This document shows, piece after piece, positions 1 to 8,589 of a DNA stretch of 49,813 nucleotides. The notes below the pieces were generated by a model. It saw nothing but the letters and a program-made list of their open reading frames with translations. It searched no databases and was not told the DNA's origin. Origin of the DNA: Gammaproteobacteria bacterium. Its GTDB lineage: Bacteria; Pseudomonadota; Gammaproteobacteria; Pseudomonadales; Pseudohongiellaceae. The stretch covers positions 1 to 49,813 of the forward strand of contig JAURWS010000005.1 of the NCBI GenBank assembly GCA_030654835.1. Direction: 5' to 3'. The position numbers and the translations under genes were made by a program. Position 1 is the first letter of the stretch, and the number at the start of each line of letters is the position of its first letter.

Positions 1-344
1 ATCTGTTCATTTTCCGGCGTCGCGGAACGGGTCATAGCGCGCACTTTGGAGTAGCTGATCGTGCCAGAGCGGAAAGCATCATCGATGCCCGGAAGTTGTT
101 GCAGGCTCTTCGCGACGCGCACTTTTTCACGCGCAGCGCCCAGATCAATGCCGCAGTGGTAGTTGAGCCAATGGGCGGGCGATTTGATGCCGTGACCCTC
201 CCATGCGTCGCGCTCGATGAGCGCAGCGAGCAGTGTCAGGAAGCGATGTTGAGCGGCGTTGATGTGCCCGGCGAGGCGGGTAATCTCGTCGCTGAGCGCA
301 GCGTTGTCTTGTGGGATAAGAGCAAGAGATGGAAGCTGTGACAT
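1..344 (-). CDS. DUF222 / HNH-endonuclease-family protein, N-terminal part (runs off window)
   Basis: Reading leftwards from an ATG at 344, an open frame runs without a stop to the window edge (about 114 residues), so the 3' part is missing. The protein begins MSQLPSLALIPQDN and continues through GHGIKSPAHWLNYHCGIDLG and SYSKVRAMTRSATPENE. This pattern (helical N-terminus, 'W..HGI.S...WL....G', then 'S.SKVRA.TR.A..E.E') is typical of the DUF222 domain that precedes an HNH nuclease domain. The HNH part would lie outside the window, so nuclease activity is inferred from the family only. The start is supported by a strong AAGGAGG six to seven bases upstream (354-360). It is the last minus-strand gene on this side, separated by an AT-rich gap from the ABC/M1 operon. 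Its biological role is not known. Confidence 0.8.
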   Translation of the reverse strand, partial: MSQLPSLALIPQDNAALSDEITRLAGHINAAQHRFLTLLAALIERDAWEGHGIKSPAHWLNYHCGIDLGAAREKVRVAKSLQQLPGIDDAFRSGTISYSKVRAMTRSATPENEQ

Positions 345-407
345 GAGACGATTCCTCCTTGGAAAGGCCGCAAATGGATGGCTTTAAAGCACTGTTTATA
401 TGTACAT

Positions 408-413
408 ATTATA
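408..413 (-). promoter_or_regulatory. Candidate -10 box for the DUF222 gene
   Basis: On the minus strand the 126-base AT-rich gap between 345 and 470 holds a perfect TATAAT, about 64 bases upstream of the DUF222 start codon. The matching -35 region is weak (CAGTTA at 17 bases), so the call rests on the -10 and on position. No hairpin terminator for the upstream permease gene is visible in the gap. Confidence 0.4.
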
Positions 414-470
414 GCTCTATCTCAATGATTTAACTGCGAAATATTCATCTATATTTTCACGGAAAAAATC

Positions 471-3400
471 TTAATCCAGCGTGACCTCCAGATCGTTATC
501 TGTCGACGTCCTCTCAATCGTCTTATGGAGCGGATCCAGCACCACCAACTCAGGTAGCGTGGTGGTGCGCAGGGTCAGCGTCTGTCTGCCGCTGTGCAGG
601 CGCTGCCTCTCGATCACCAGCGGCGTCGCCGCGTCCAGCGCCTCATCCGCGTCCGCGTCGGAGAACAGTGCCACATCAAACCAGCTGTCCAGCGGCACTT
701 CTGTCTCCACGCCGCTGCCATCGACTTGAAGCTGTCGGCCCGTCACCTCGATGACGATCTCGTAACCGCCATCCACAATTCTGGCCAGAGCGCTCTCAAG
801 CTGCAGATCATAAAAAGTGATGCGTTCAAAAAGATCGGTGACGAGAGATTGGTGCTCCTCGCCCGCCACGGCGCGCAATGCGTTGACGAGATCGCGTGAC
901 ATCGGGAACGGTGCGGTCTGGAAGGAATACTCGTCGAGAAAATTACGTAGCGCCTGATGCAGCACTTCCTCATCAAGAATATCCTGCAGCGCATACAACA
1001 CCAGCGGTCCCTTGTTGTAGCTGATATTGCCCTGCTCTTCGGTATACATCAGCGGCAGCTCCGCTTCGCCCTCACTGCTGCGGCCGTTGAGATAGTTGTC
1101 CAGCAGTTGAGCGGCGATCCGATTCGCGTATTCCGGCGGGTAATGCTCCTTGAAAAACATCAGCGTCGAATATTGCGCCATGGTCTCGTTGAGCATCTGC
1201 CGCCCCTGCATCTGCGCGCCGGTGATGCGGTCGCCCCACCACATGTGGGCCAGTTCGTGGAGGGTGGCATAGTCGACATTCGCCCACTGCCGCAGATCGA
1301 CAACGAAGCCGGTGGCTTCGGAATAAGCCACGGTGCCGGGAAATGCCTGCACGTTGGTGCGGTAGCGCGGGTACTCAATCATGCGGAAGTACGAGTACTG
1401 ATACGGCGCGAACTCGCTGGAATAATATTCCAGCCCGCGCTTTGCCGTCTCCAGCATCGCGTCAATGTTGTTGGCATGTTGCGGATGGTAGTAGATCTCG
1501 ATGGACACATCATTCCAGCGGTCGCGGGCCACGGCGTAGCGGGCGGAGGTGATGGCGAGACCGGGCAGGATCGGCGCTTCGGCCATGTAATGAAAGTAGT
1601 GGCGTTCGTCCTGTACCCAGTCGCTCTGCAGAACGCCGGGGGCGATGGCGATCTGATCGGCGCTGGTACTGAGAACGATTTCGAAGTCTGTGCGGCTGTC
1701 GATGCCGTAAGCGAGGCTGTCGAGATGCGCGGCGTCGCCCAGCGTCGGCAGGCGTGGCGCGGGCGGCAAACCATACTGGCGCCGCAAGGAATTGTCGGTG
1801 ATGCGGCGGGTGCTGTCGTAGCCGGGAATGGGCATCGCACCGATGGTCTCGACAAAGGTGCCGTTGCTGACCAGTTCATTGTCGGCATTCGCTACCACGA
1901 AACCCCGGTTGCTGCGCGTGACATGCCAGCTCATCTCGACCGTGGCACCGGGTGCCAGCGCAGTGTCGAGCCGGTACAGGTAGAAGCCCTGCCCCTCGTC
2001 TGACTCCAATAGAACAGCATTCTCCACGGCGATCCCCTGCACCTGCAGGATGGGGTTGATCGACACCACGAATTCGCTGATGGGCACGCGCTTGTGATTG
2101 CCGAGTGTTGCGCTGCCACGCGATTCCAGACGCCGCTCAGCGGGAAATATGTCCACCTCCATGCGGATGCCGTCGAAGGATGGCGTGGGCAGGTTCTCGT
2201 AACGCCCATATTCAGTCTCGTAATCCACCTGCCGCTGCAGGCGTTCATCCGGCGTCAGGTACTCGTTGAGAATGTTGGTGTTATAGAAAATCCACGCTCC
2301 ACTGCTCACAAACGCGATTCCGGCCAGCACGCTACCGAGTACCACACCAGCACTGCTGCGGGCGCGCGCCTCTGCCAGCCGTTCACGTACCGTGAAGGTT
2401 TGCCCGCGTGGGTAGAACAGCAGACCGACGATGACGAGCAACACACAGAACGCCGCCCAGTAGCCCGTCAACGCCAGCACGGGAGCAGCGAAGTGGCCAA
2501 AGCCATTCATGTCGGAGTACACCGCATTGGGAATACTGAACGCGTAGAGGACATGGTCGTAGCCGAGCGCCTGCAGACTCTGCAACACGATGAAGACACT
2601 CAAGGTCAGCAACATGCCGAGCCACTTGTGTGGCGAGAGCACCTGAATCACCACTGCCAGAATGCAGAGCATCCAGTAGTAGAAACCGTTGTAGAGAAAC
2701 ACCGACTGCAGATAAAGCCGCAGCTCGAAATGGGTGTATCCGGCAGCAGCCTGCAGCACAATCGACGTCAGCATCACCACCAGCATCAACCCGGAGACCA
2801 CCAGACACAGCGCCACCGTCTTGGCGAGTACCATGATCCAGTTCTGGAACGGTGCAGCGTGAATGATGCCGTCGGTGCCGGACTCGCGCTCACGATGAAT
2901 CAACTCGGCGGCATAGAAGATGGCAATCAGCATGATGAACTGCAGCATGCCGTAGCGCATGAAGCCGAGCATCAGGCTGGTCAGCGGGTACAGCGGCATA
3001 TTGAGCAGCGGGCCGACGTTGCTATTGTGCTCACCGACGACGGCGGCGATCCCGAGCAACACGATCACGTAGAGCAGCGGACTCTTGCACACACAGCCGA
3101 GATCCATGCGAAGCTGCGACAGAAACTGTGCGAAGGAATCACGGGCCGTGAAGCTCGGTTTCGCTGTGACGGAGTTCGACACGATTGATGAACTAACAGA
3201 TTCGCGCATAGAAGCGTCGTGGCGCTGCGCTTGCCGACGTCCACCACTCCGTCCGGCCTGCTCCGCCAGATCCAGGCGAAAGCGCCACAGCGTCCACAAC
3301 AATGCCGACAAGGCCAGCCCCACCCACAACTGTCGATTGGCGGGCAGCTGTCCCACCGGAAAATTCGAGTTGAGTTCAACCACTGACCAGTAGCGGGTCT

Positions 3401-4061
3401 CCGCCGCGACAGCCAGACCGCCGAAGGGATCTGCCAGCAGCAACCAGCTGTCTGCATCCAGCCTGGCATAGAGCCGCAGCAGTACATCGGCGACGAAGAG
3501 CACGAGTGCCAGTGCGAAGGTCAACGCGACAGAGCGCGTGAGCGCCGCCACCGCAAAGAACAGCGCAGCCACGATCAACATGTTGGGCAGAATAATGACA
3601 CCAAGAGCGTAGGCATACGGCGTCAGCGCAAAGGAGGCGACCCGCTCCTGATCCAGCCACGGCATGAAAGTGCCGATCATCGTGCCAAGCAGCCCCGCCA
3701 GCCCGATCATCCAGGTCAACAGCAGCACACCGGCGAAGCGCCCCAACAGAAAGCCCTGTGGCCGAATCGGCGTCACATACACGAGCGCCGCTGTGCCATG
3801 CTCGAAATCCCGGGTGACCGCCGTCGTCACAAATGCCACCACCGGCAGCAAGCCGAAGATCGCGAGGATCAGCTCGGTCTGGAGTATCGCGTGCGGGCTG
3901 TTGATGGCGGCCAGTGCACTTATGTCGAGATGAATGCCGGTGCCGGTGATCGTGAAAAAATGAATCAGCGCGAAGATCAGCAGTGCGCCCAGAAAGAAGG
4001 GAGATCGCAGTTGGTAGCGAAGCTCGAACTGCATGACCTCCAGAAACTCTTTCATACGCAT
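471..4061 (-). CDS. ABC-2 type permease fused to an M1-family aminopeptidase
   Basis: The 1196-residue protein joins two halves. Residues 1 to about 600 hold many hydrophobic segments in two ABC-2 permease-like blocks (for example GALLIFALIHFFTITG and LYVIVLLGIAAVVGE). Residues from about 640 to the end are an M1 peptidase with the zinc motif HELAH at 935-939 and the third zinc ligand Glu959 in MLNETMAQYS. The spacing from HExxH to Glu is 19 residues rather than the 18 of classical M1 enzymes; I recall the same spacing in other ABC-M1 fusions. The start codon overlaps the stop of the ATPase gene (TAATG), so the two are translationally coupled and should form one transporter. The peptidase is expected on the outer face of the inner membrane and may process an exported peptide. 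The substrate is unknown. A second ATG two codons in (MRMKEF) is also possible. Confidence 0.9.
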   Translation of the reverse strand: MRMKEFLEVMQFELRYQLRSPFFLGALLIFALIHFFTITGTGIHLDISALAAINSPHAILQTELILAIFGLLPVVAFVTTAVTRDFEHGTAALVYVTPIRPQGFLLGRFAGVLLLTWMIGLAGLLGTMIGTFMPWLDQERVASFALTPYAYALGVIILPNMLIVAALFFAVAALTRSVALTFALALVLFVADVLLRLYARLDADSWLLLADPFGGLAVAAETRYWSVVELNSNFPVGQLPANRQLWVGLALSALLWTLWRFRLDLAEQAGRSGGRRQAQRHDASMRESVSSSIVSNSVTAKPSFTARDSFAQFLSQLRMDLGCVCKSPLLYVIVLLGIAAVVGEHNSNVGPLLNMPLYPLTSLMLGFMRYGMLQFIMLIAIFYAAELIHRERESGTDGIIHAAPFQNWIMVLAKTVALCLVVSGLMLVVMLTSIVLQAAAGYTHFELRLYLQSVFLYNGFYYWMLCILAVVIQVLSPHKWLGMLLTLSVFIVLQSLQALGYDHVLYAFSIPNAVYSDMNGFGHFAAPVLALTGYWAAFCVLLVIVGLLFYPRGQTFTVRERLAEARARSSAGVVLGSVLAGIAFVSSGAWIFYNTNILNEYLTPDERLQRQVDYETEYGRYENLPTPSFDGIRMEVDIFPAERRLESRGSATLGNHKRVPISEFVVSINPILQVQGIAVENAVLLESDEGQGFYLYRLDTALAPGATVEMSWHVTRSNRGFVVANADNELVSNGTFVETIGAMPIPGYDSTRRITDNSLRRQYGLPPAPRLPTLGDAAHLDSLAYGIDSRTDFEIVLSTSADQIAIAPGVLQSDWVQDERHYFHYMAEAPILPGLAITSARYAVARDRWNDVSIEIYYHPQHANNIDAMLETAKRGLEYYSSEFAPYQYSYFRMIEYPRYRTNVQAFPGTVAYSEATGFVVDLRQWANVDYATLHELAHMWWGDRITGAQMQGRQMLNETMAQYSTLMFFKEHYPPEYANRIAAQLLDNYLNGRSSEGEAELPLMYTEEQGNISYNKGPLVLYALQDILDEEVLHQALRNFLDEYSFQTAPFPMSRDLVNALRAVAGEEHQSLVTDLFERITFYDLQLESALARIVDGGYEIVIEVTGRQLQVDGSGVETEVPLDSWFDVALFSDADADEALDAATPLVIERQRLHSGRQTLTLRTTTLPELVVLDPLHKTIERTSTDNDLEVTLD

Positions 4062-4954
4062 TACTCCAGATTGTCGCGCAGATCATTCGCGATCAAGGTA
4101 CTGAAATAGACGTCCTCCAACTCCGGGCTGGCGGGCTGCATCCCGGCGGGCGGCATTTCCGAGAGCACGCGAATCTCGGTGGCGCCCGCCTTCAAGCGCG
4201 TCGACAACACAATATGGCTGGCACGCATCGCCGCGACCTCACTGCGCTCGACAAGCACTGTCCAGAGCTTGCCGCGCAGCTCCTCCATCAGTTGCCGAGG
4301 CTCGCCCACCTTGAGGATGCGGCCACGCCCCATGATGCCGACCTGTGAACAGAGCTCCTTGACGTCGTCCACGATGTGCGTGGAGAGGATGACCACCGTC
4401 TCCTCGCCCACCTCGGCCAGAATATTCTGAAAGCGCCGCCGCTCGGCGGGATCGAGCCCGGCGGTGGGCTCGTCCACGATCAGCAGAGAAGGGTTGCCCA
4501 GCAACGCCTGGGCGATGCCATAGCGCTGCTTCATGCCACCGGAAAATTTGTCGATGCTCTTGTGTCTGGCCTCCCACAGATTGGTCTTGTGCAGCAGACT
4601 CTCCACCACCGCCTGCTGCTGCGGGCCATGGATGCCCTTCAGCGCCGCGAGGTGTTTCAACATGGTCAGGGCCGAGGTGCGCGGATAGGCGCCGAACTCC
4701 TGCGGCAGATAGCCGAGCACCCGCCGCAGGGCCGTTGGTTCGCGCAACACGTCGATGCCGTCGAAGGTGATCGTGCCGCTATCCGGTTGCTGGAGGGTGG
4801 CGATCGTGCGCATCAACGATGATTTGCCAGCGCCGTTCGGGCCGAGCAGCCCGAACATGCCCCTGCCAATCTGCAGATTGATATCCTGCAGCGCCTGCAC
4901 TCCGCCGGGGTAGGTTTTCGAGACTCCTTTGAGGTGCAGGCTCAAGGGCAGCAT
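4061..4954 (-). CDS. ABC transporter ATP-binding protein
   Basis: A roughly 297-residue ATPase powers the permease encoded immediately downstream. It has Walker A GPNGAGKSS, signature FSGGMKQR and Walker B LLIVDEPTAGLD, followed by an H-loop STHIVDD, so it should bind and hydrolyse ATP. The family is the DrrA/CcmA-like class used by ABC-2 exporters. ATG at 4954 (MLPLSLHLKG) was chosen; a TTG at 4963 would add three residues and overlap the stop of the preceding dehydrogenase gene. The gap to that stop (TGA, 4962-4960) is only five bases and the stop TAA shares a base with the next ATG, so the three genes form a tight operon. A C-terminal region of about 80 residues after the ABC domain is usual for this class. 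Confidence 0.93.
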   Translation of the reverse strand: MLPLSLHLKGVSKTYPGGVQALQDINLQIGRGMFGLLGPNGAGKSSLMRTIATLQQPDSGTITFDGIDVLREPTALRRVLGYLPQEFGAYPRTSALTMLKHLAALKGIHGPQQQAVVESLLHKTNLWEARHKSIDKFSGGMKQRYGIAQALLGNPSLLIVDEPTAGLDPAERRRFQNILAEVGEETVVILSTHIVDDVKELCSQVGIMGRGRILKVGEPRQLMEELRGKLWTVLVERSEVAAMRASHIVLSTRLKAGATEIRVLSEMPPAGMQPASPELEDVYFSTLIANDLRDNLE

Positions 4955-4959
4955 GGCGA

Positions 4960-6396
4960 TCAATCCGGCGCCAGCATGCGAACGATGCCGTCATGCTTGT
5001 TGAGCAGGTATATCTCGCCGTTCGGCCCAGCGCCGAAGCGTAGATCGGCGCGCTGCGCGACGTCATCTCCCGCCGCAGTGTTCGTGTCCTGAATCACCTG
5101 CAGGAAGGTCCTGTTGCCATCAGCCGTCTTGAGCTGCAGGCGGCGAATGGCGGCAGAGCCTCCCCCGTCGGCATCGGCGGCGACATAGAACAACTCGCCG
5201 CTGGGGTTGTCGCCGAAGATGATCTTGTCCTGCAACGCGGGAATGCTGTTGCCGCGATAGACGGCCAGACCTGTCAACGCCACCTGACGCTGAAGCAACG
5301 GGTCGGCGTGGTCGTACTCGGCGATGGGCCATACCAGCGCCGCATCGCTGCGCGGGTTATTCAAATCCACCTGGCGCTCGACGTAACGATAGCTGCCTTC
5401 CCACGTTCCCCAGCCGAGGTTGCCACCAGCCGGAATGGGGCTGATTTCTTCCACCTGATTCTGTCCGATCTCCGCCAGCAGCAGACGACCATTGGCAGAA
5501 TCCCAGGTGAAACGCTGGGGATTGCGCACGCCGTACGCATAGATCTCGCCGAGCGCTGCGGCATTGCCGACGAAGGGGTTGGATGCGGGGATGCCGTATT
5601 TGCCGTTCGGGCCATCGCTGCCCAGCGGATCGATGCGCAGAATCTTGCCGAAATAGTTCTGCAGGTTCTGACCGACCTGCAGCGGATCGCCGCCACTGCC
5701 CCCATCGGCGAGTCCGATGTACAGCAGGCCGAAATCATCGCCACCTGCTGCTATCAGCGGATTGAAGGCGATCTGCCCCCCATTGTGATTCGGGAAGGGT
5801 TCAGCGACGCGGAACACTTCACGCGGAGCGCCGCCATCGTAAGTCGCTGCGGCGGGATTAGCGGCCGTCCATTCCAGAAGCACGAGGTCATGAGAGCGGC
5901 GCTCGCCACCGGACACGAAGTCAGCTGCGGGCTCGGTGTTGGAGGTGTCGACATAGGTGTAGAACTTGCCATAGCCCGGCGTTGCGCTCTGGGCAAACTG
6001 CGGATGAAACACGAAGCTCTGCAGACCGCGCTCACTGCCGGCCGACATGACATCGATACCCCACTGCTCTTCCGTGAGGTTGAGGTAGGGAGTGACGGAC
6101 TGTCCGTCATAGCTCATGCCATACAGAATCCCGATCATGTTGCTGATAAACAGACGCTGCGTGCCCGGCTCGGTGACCATGTGCATCAGTCGCGGAGCGA
6201 ACTCATCCTCATCGAAGGGGATAGAGGCAAACTCGACAAAATTCACCGCGATCACGTCGCGGGTAGCTTCGATCGGAGGAAATGGATCGGCACTGAGTTG
6301 TTGGGCAACAACTGCGGTGGTCCCAAGGCCAATGGCGGCAGCAATCAAAGTGGCAAGAAGGGTGGAATAGACGGTGGAATGGAGCATGCGTTTCAT
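4960..6396 (-). CDS. PQQ-dependent sugar dehydrogenase-family protein (GSDH), exported
   Basis: The 478-residue protein starts MKRMLHSTVYS with a signal peptide ending near VVAQ (about residue 32), so it acts in the periplasm. The rest is a six-bladed beta-propeller of the glucose/sorbosone dehydrogenase family. Landmarks are NHNGGQ with His204 (equivalent to the catalytic base of soluble glucose dehydrogenase), LLYIGLADGGSGGDP, GKILRIDPLG, YGVRNPQRFTWD and GNLGWGTWEGS. Family members oxidise aldose sugars using PQQ and calcium; the actual substrate cannot be read from sequence, and some relatives bind sugars without a defined reaction. GGAG lies eight bases upstream of the ATG. It is the first gene of the operon with the ABC ATPase and permease-peptidase. 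No pqq synthesis genes are in the window. Confidence 0.88.
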   Translation of the reverse strand: MKRMLHSTVYSTLLATLIAAAIGLGTTAVVAQQLSADPFPPIEATRDVIAVNFVEFASIPFDEDEFAPRLMHMVTEPGTQRLFISNMIGILYGMSYDGQSVTPYLNLTEEQWGIDVMSAGSERGLQSFVFHPQFAQSATPGYGKFYTYVDTSNTEPAADFVSGGERRSHDLVLLEWTAANPAAATYDGGAPREVFRVAEPFPNHNGGQIAFNPLIAAGGDDFGLLYIGLADGGSGGDPLQVGQNLQNYFGKILRIDPLGSDGPNGKYGIPASNPFVGNAAALGEIYAYGVRNPQRFTWDSANGRLLLAEIGQNQVEEISPIPAGGNLGWGTWEGSYRYVERQVDLNNPRSDAALVWPIAEYDHADPLLQRQVALTGLAVYRGNSIPALQDKIIFGDNPSGELFYVAADADGGGSAAIRRLQLKTADGNRTFLQVIQDTNTAAGDDVAQRADLRFGAGPNGEIYLLNKHDGIVRMLAPD

Positions 6397-6466
6397 CGGA
6401 GATTCTCCAGGGTGGCGATTGGTAGTGAAAATGTCGTGAATAGAACGTCAGTGCTGAGGCACGCTA

Positions 6467-7960
6467 TCAGGGGAGCTCATCCTCATCAAGCTGCTTGTCG
6501 TATAAGTCATCAGACTCGGAAGACACTCCTTTCTGCTTGCGGCGCGTCACGCTGAGCCAATCCAGAGACACCCCGGAGATGGCGTTGAAACGTGAGATGC
6601 GATAAATGATCTGCAGGAACTTCGGACGCTTGCGCACACGTGGCTCGACAGCGCGCGGAATGAACCAGGCGGCTACGGCGATTCGCAGCACGCAACTGGC
6701 AATGAACACCAGATAGAGCGGGCTGAGTAGATCATCCATGAAGGGCACCACCTCCACGATTGTGGGCGCCGTTGACGCGATCCAGCCGCCGACAATCGCG
6801 CCGAAGAACACCGCGCAGGCACTGAGGGCCGACTGCATCGCCGCATATACCGCGAAGTCACTCTTGTGGGGCCGGATATCGTAGAGGTAGTTGGCGGTGC
6901 TGAGGCTGAAGCCGCTCCACACGAAGCCGGACACCATCTGCACCACCAGCAGATAGTAATGATCCGGCGAGAACAGCCAAAGCACAGGCACCACCGGAAT
7001 GATGACGCTGGAGATCATCATCACCAGGTGGTTACCGAAGCGGTCGCTGAAACGCCCCCAGAAACTGAGCGTAAGGAACTGGGTCAGGATCGAGGCAATG
7101 GCATTGAGGCTGTATTCCAGATACGTGAACTGCAGGTCGCGCAGCATGTACACGGCGAAGAACGGTGCGGAGATCGCCACCACGCCCTGCATGGCGGCCA
7201 CAAAGAAGCTGTAGCCCCGAAAAGTCTTGTCTTTCAGTGAAGCGCGCAGCTGCTGCATGCTGTGCAGGAAACCTTTGCGCCCCGCCGCGTGAGTGTGCGG
7301 GTCCGGATCATGCATCTGCGCCAGCAGGCGGCTGGATATCCCGCGTCCGACGGCTGCAGTCGCAAACAGCAGCGCAAACCCCAGCCACACCACGCCAAGC
7401 TTTTCGCTCAGGGTAAGGAGCGCCCCTCCCGCCACGAATATCCCCAACGACGACATCATGGTCAGGCGCGTGCGTGAGGCGAAGAACGTGCCACGCCGCC
7501 GCTGTGGCACGATGCTTCCCATCCAGGCACGCCACTGCGGCTGAATGAAGTTCATGCAGGAGAAGTAAAACACCGCCAGCGTAATCAACCAGCCGACCGA
7601 ATGAGTGCTGCGGCTAAGCGCCAGAAAGGACAGCAGCAACACAACCACCGCCTGCACCGCCGCCGTCATCACCACCAGTGGCTTGCGGGGCAGGTAATTC
7701 CCCAGCCAGGCCGAGAGCAATTGAGCCAGCGCGCCGAAGAGCTGAGGAATCGCCGTCAGCCAGCCCATCTGCACAGCACTGGCATTCAGGAACACGGCGA
7801 AGGCGTTGAAGAAGTTGTCCCCGGTCGCCGTCATGGTGGCCGAGGCCACCGCCTCCTGCTGCGAGAGCCGCAGCGTCGGGCGCAGCCACAGCGTGCGGCT
7901 GCGGGCCACACCAGCCTCCACTGACGGAACTGCAAGACGCTGATCGGATGCTTCGGTCAT
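6467..7960 (-). CDS. Major facilitator superfamily (MFS) transporter
   Basis: A roughly 497-residue integral membrane protein with about 12 hydrophobic segments, for example GWLTAIPQLFGALAQLLSAW, FYFSCMNFIQPQWRAWMGS and SFFVAAMQGVVAISAPFF. A hydrophilic stretch after the sixth segment (DPDPHTHAAGRKG) is the usual central loop. The cytoplasmic tail is long and charged and ends ESDDLYDKQLDEDELP. These features fit an MFS secondary transporter, but no motif identifies the substrate. The open frame extends upstream to 8113; ATG at 7960 (MTEASDQRLAVP) was chosen because the extension (including a Cys pair and many prolines) looks non-coding and would approach the divergent trxC start. No clear Shine-Dalgarno supports it, and ATG at 8020 (MILTIW) remains possible. 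Confidence 0.85.
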   Translation of the reverse strand: MTEASDQRLAVPSVEAGVARSRTLWLRPTLRLSQQEAVASATMTATGDNFFNAFAVFLNASAVQMGWLTAIPQLFGALAQLLSAWLGNYLPRKPLVVMTAAVQAVVVLLLSFLALSRSTHSVGWLITLAVFYFSCMNFIQPQWRAWMGSIVPQRRRGTFFASRTRLTMMSSLGIFVAGGALLTLSEKLGVVWLGFALLFATAAVGRGISSRLLAQMHDPDPHTHAAGRKGFLHSMQQLRASLKDKTFRGYSFFVAAMQGVVAISAPFFAVYMLRDLQFTYLEYSLNAIASILTQFLTLSFWGRFSDRFGNHLVMMISSVIIPVVPVLWLFSPDHYYLLVVQMVSGFVWSGFSLSTANYLYDIRPHKSDFAVYAAMQSALSACAVFFGAIVGGWIASTAPTIVEVVPFMDDLLSPLYLVFIASCVLRIAVAAWFIPRAVEPRVRKRPKFLQIIYRISRFNAISGVSLDWLSVTRRKQKGVSSESDDLYDKQLDEDELP

Positions 7961-8149
7961 GGGTGTCTGAAATGGTGTCTGAATTGATGCCTGATGTGAT
8001 TTCCAGATCGTCAGGATCATCGAAAATCCGGGGCAATGCAATCTCCCGTCATCGCGGGCAGGCCCGCTCCCACACACCTTGCAAGTCCTCCGGTGGGCCA
8101 CTATATTCGGCATATCACTTTCAGTTTGCTGAATTCATGGGAGCCATTC

Positions 8150-8581
8150 ATGCCTGACCAGATGTTCGTAACCTGTCCGCACTGCCACCGCAAGAATCGG
8201 CTGCCCGCCACGCGCCTCACTGGGGATGGCAACTGTGGTGCCTGCAAGGAAACCCTGTTTACGGGCAAACCCGTAGACCTCTCGCAGAGCAACTTCGAAC
8301 AACATCTGGGTTCAGACCTGCCGCTGGTTGTCGACTTCTGGGCGCCGTGGTGCGGACCCTGCCGTCAGTTCGCGCCGGTGTTTGAGGACGCCGCTACCAC
8401 GCTGGAACCCCGTGTGCGGCTGGGCAAAGTGAATACGGAGGCAGAGCAGGCGCTGGCGCAGCGTTTCAGCATCCGCAGCATTCCCACTTTGATGATGTTC
8501 AAGAAGGGCAAGGAGGTCGGACGCGTTTCCGGCGCCCTTCCTCCCGCTCAGTTCAATCGCTGGGTGACTCAGCATCTGTAG
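8150..8581 (+). CDS. trxC: Thioredoxin 2 (TrxC), zinc-ribbon thioredoxin
   Basis: The 143-residue protein has an N-terminal zinc ribbon, with cysteine pairs Cys9/Cys12 (CPHC) and Cys29/Cys32 (CGAC), followed by a thioredoxin domain with active site WCGPC at residues 67-71 and the cis-proline segment SIPTLM. This layout and length match TrxC (139 residues in E. coli), a cytoplasmic protein-disulfide reductase induced by oxidative stress and working with thioredoxin reductase. The start at MPDQMFVTC is supported by GGGAG six bases upstream; an in-frame extension to 8036 does not resemble any thioredoxin. It is divergent from the MFS gene and convergent with the chemoreceptor gene, with only eight bases between the stop codons. 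Confidence 0.96.
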   Translation: MPDQMFVTCPHCHRKNRLPATRLTGDGNCGACKETLFTGKPVDLSQSNFEQHLGSDLPLVVDFWAPWCGPCRQFAPVFEDAATTLEPRVRLGKVNTEAEQALAQRFSIRSIPTLMMFKKGKEVGRVSGALPPAQFNRWVTQHL

Positions 8582-8589
8582 GGCTTGCC

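Noticed and set aside
957-3188. Two plus-strand frames of about 350 codons opposite the ABC-M1 fusion gene
   Set aside because: They are antisense shadows with no start-site support, and their composition (His, Gln, Arg rich) is typical of reverse-frame translation.
5308-6555. A 415-codon plus-strand frame opposite the sugar dehydrogenase gene
   Set aside because: It is antisense to a gene with clear family motifs and a signal peptide, and shows no domain of its own.
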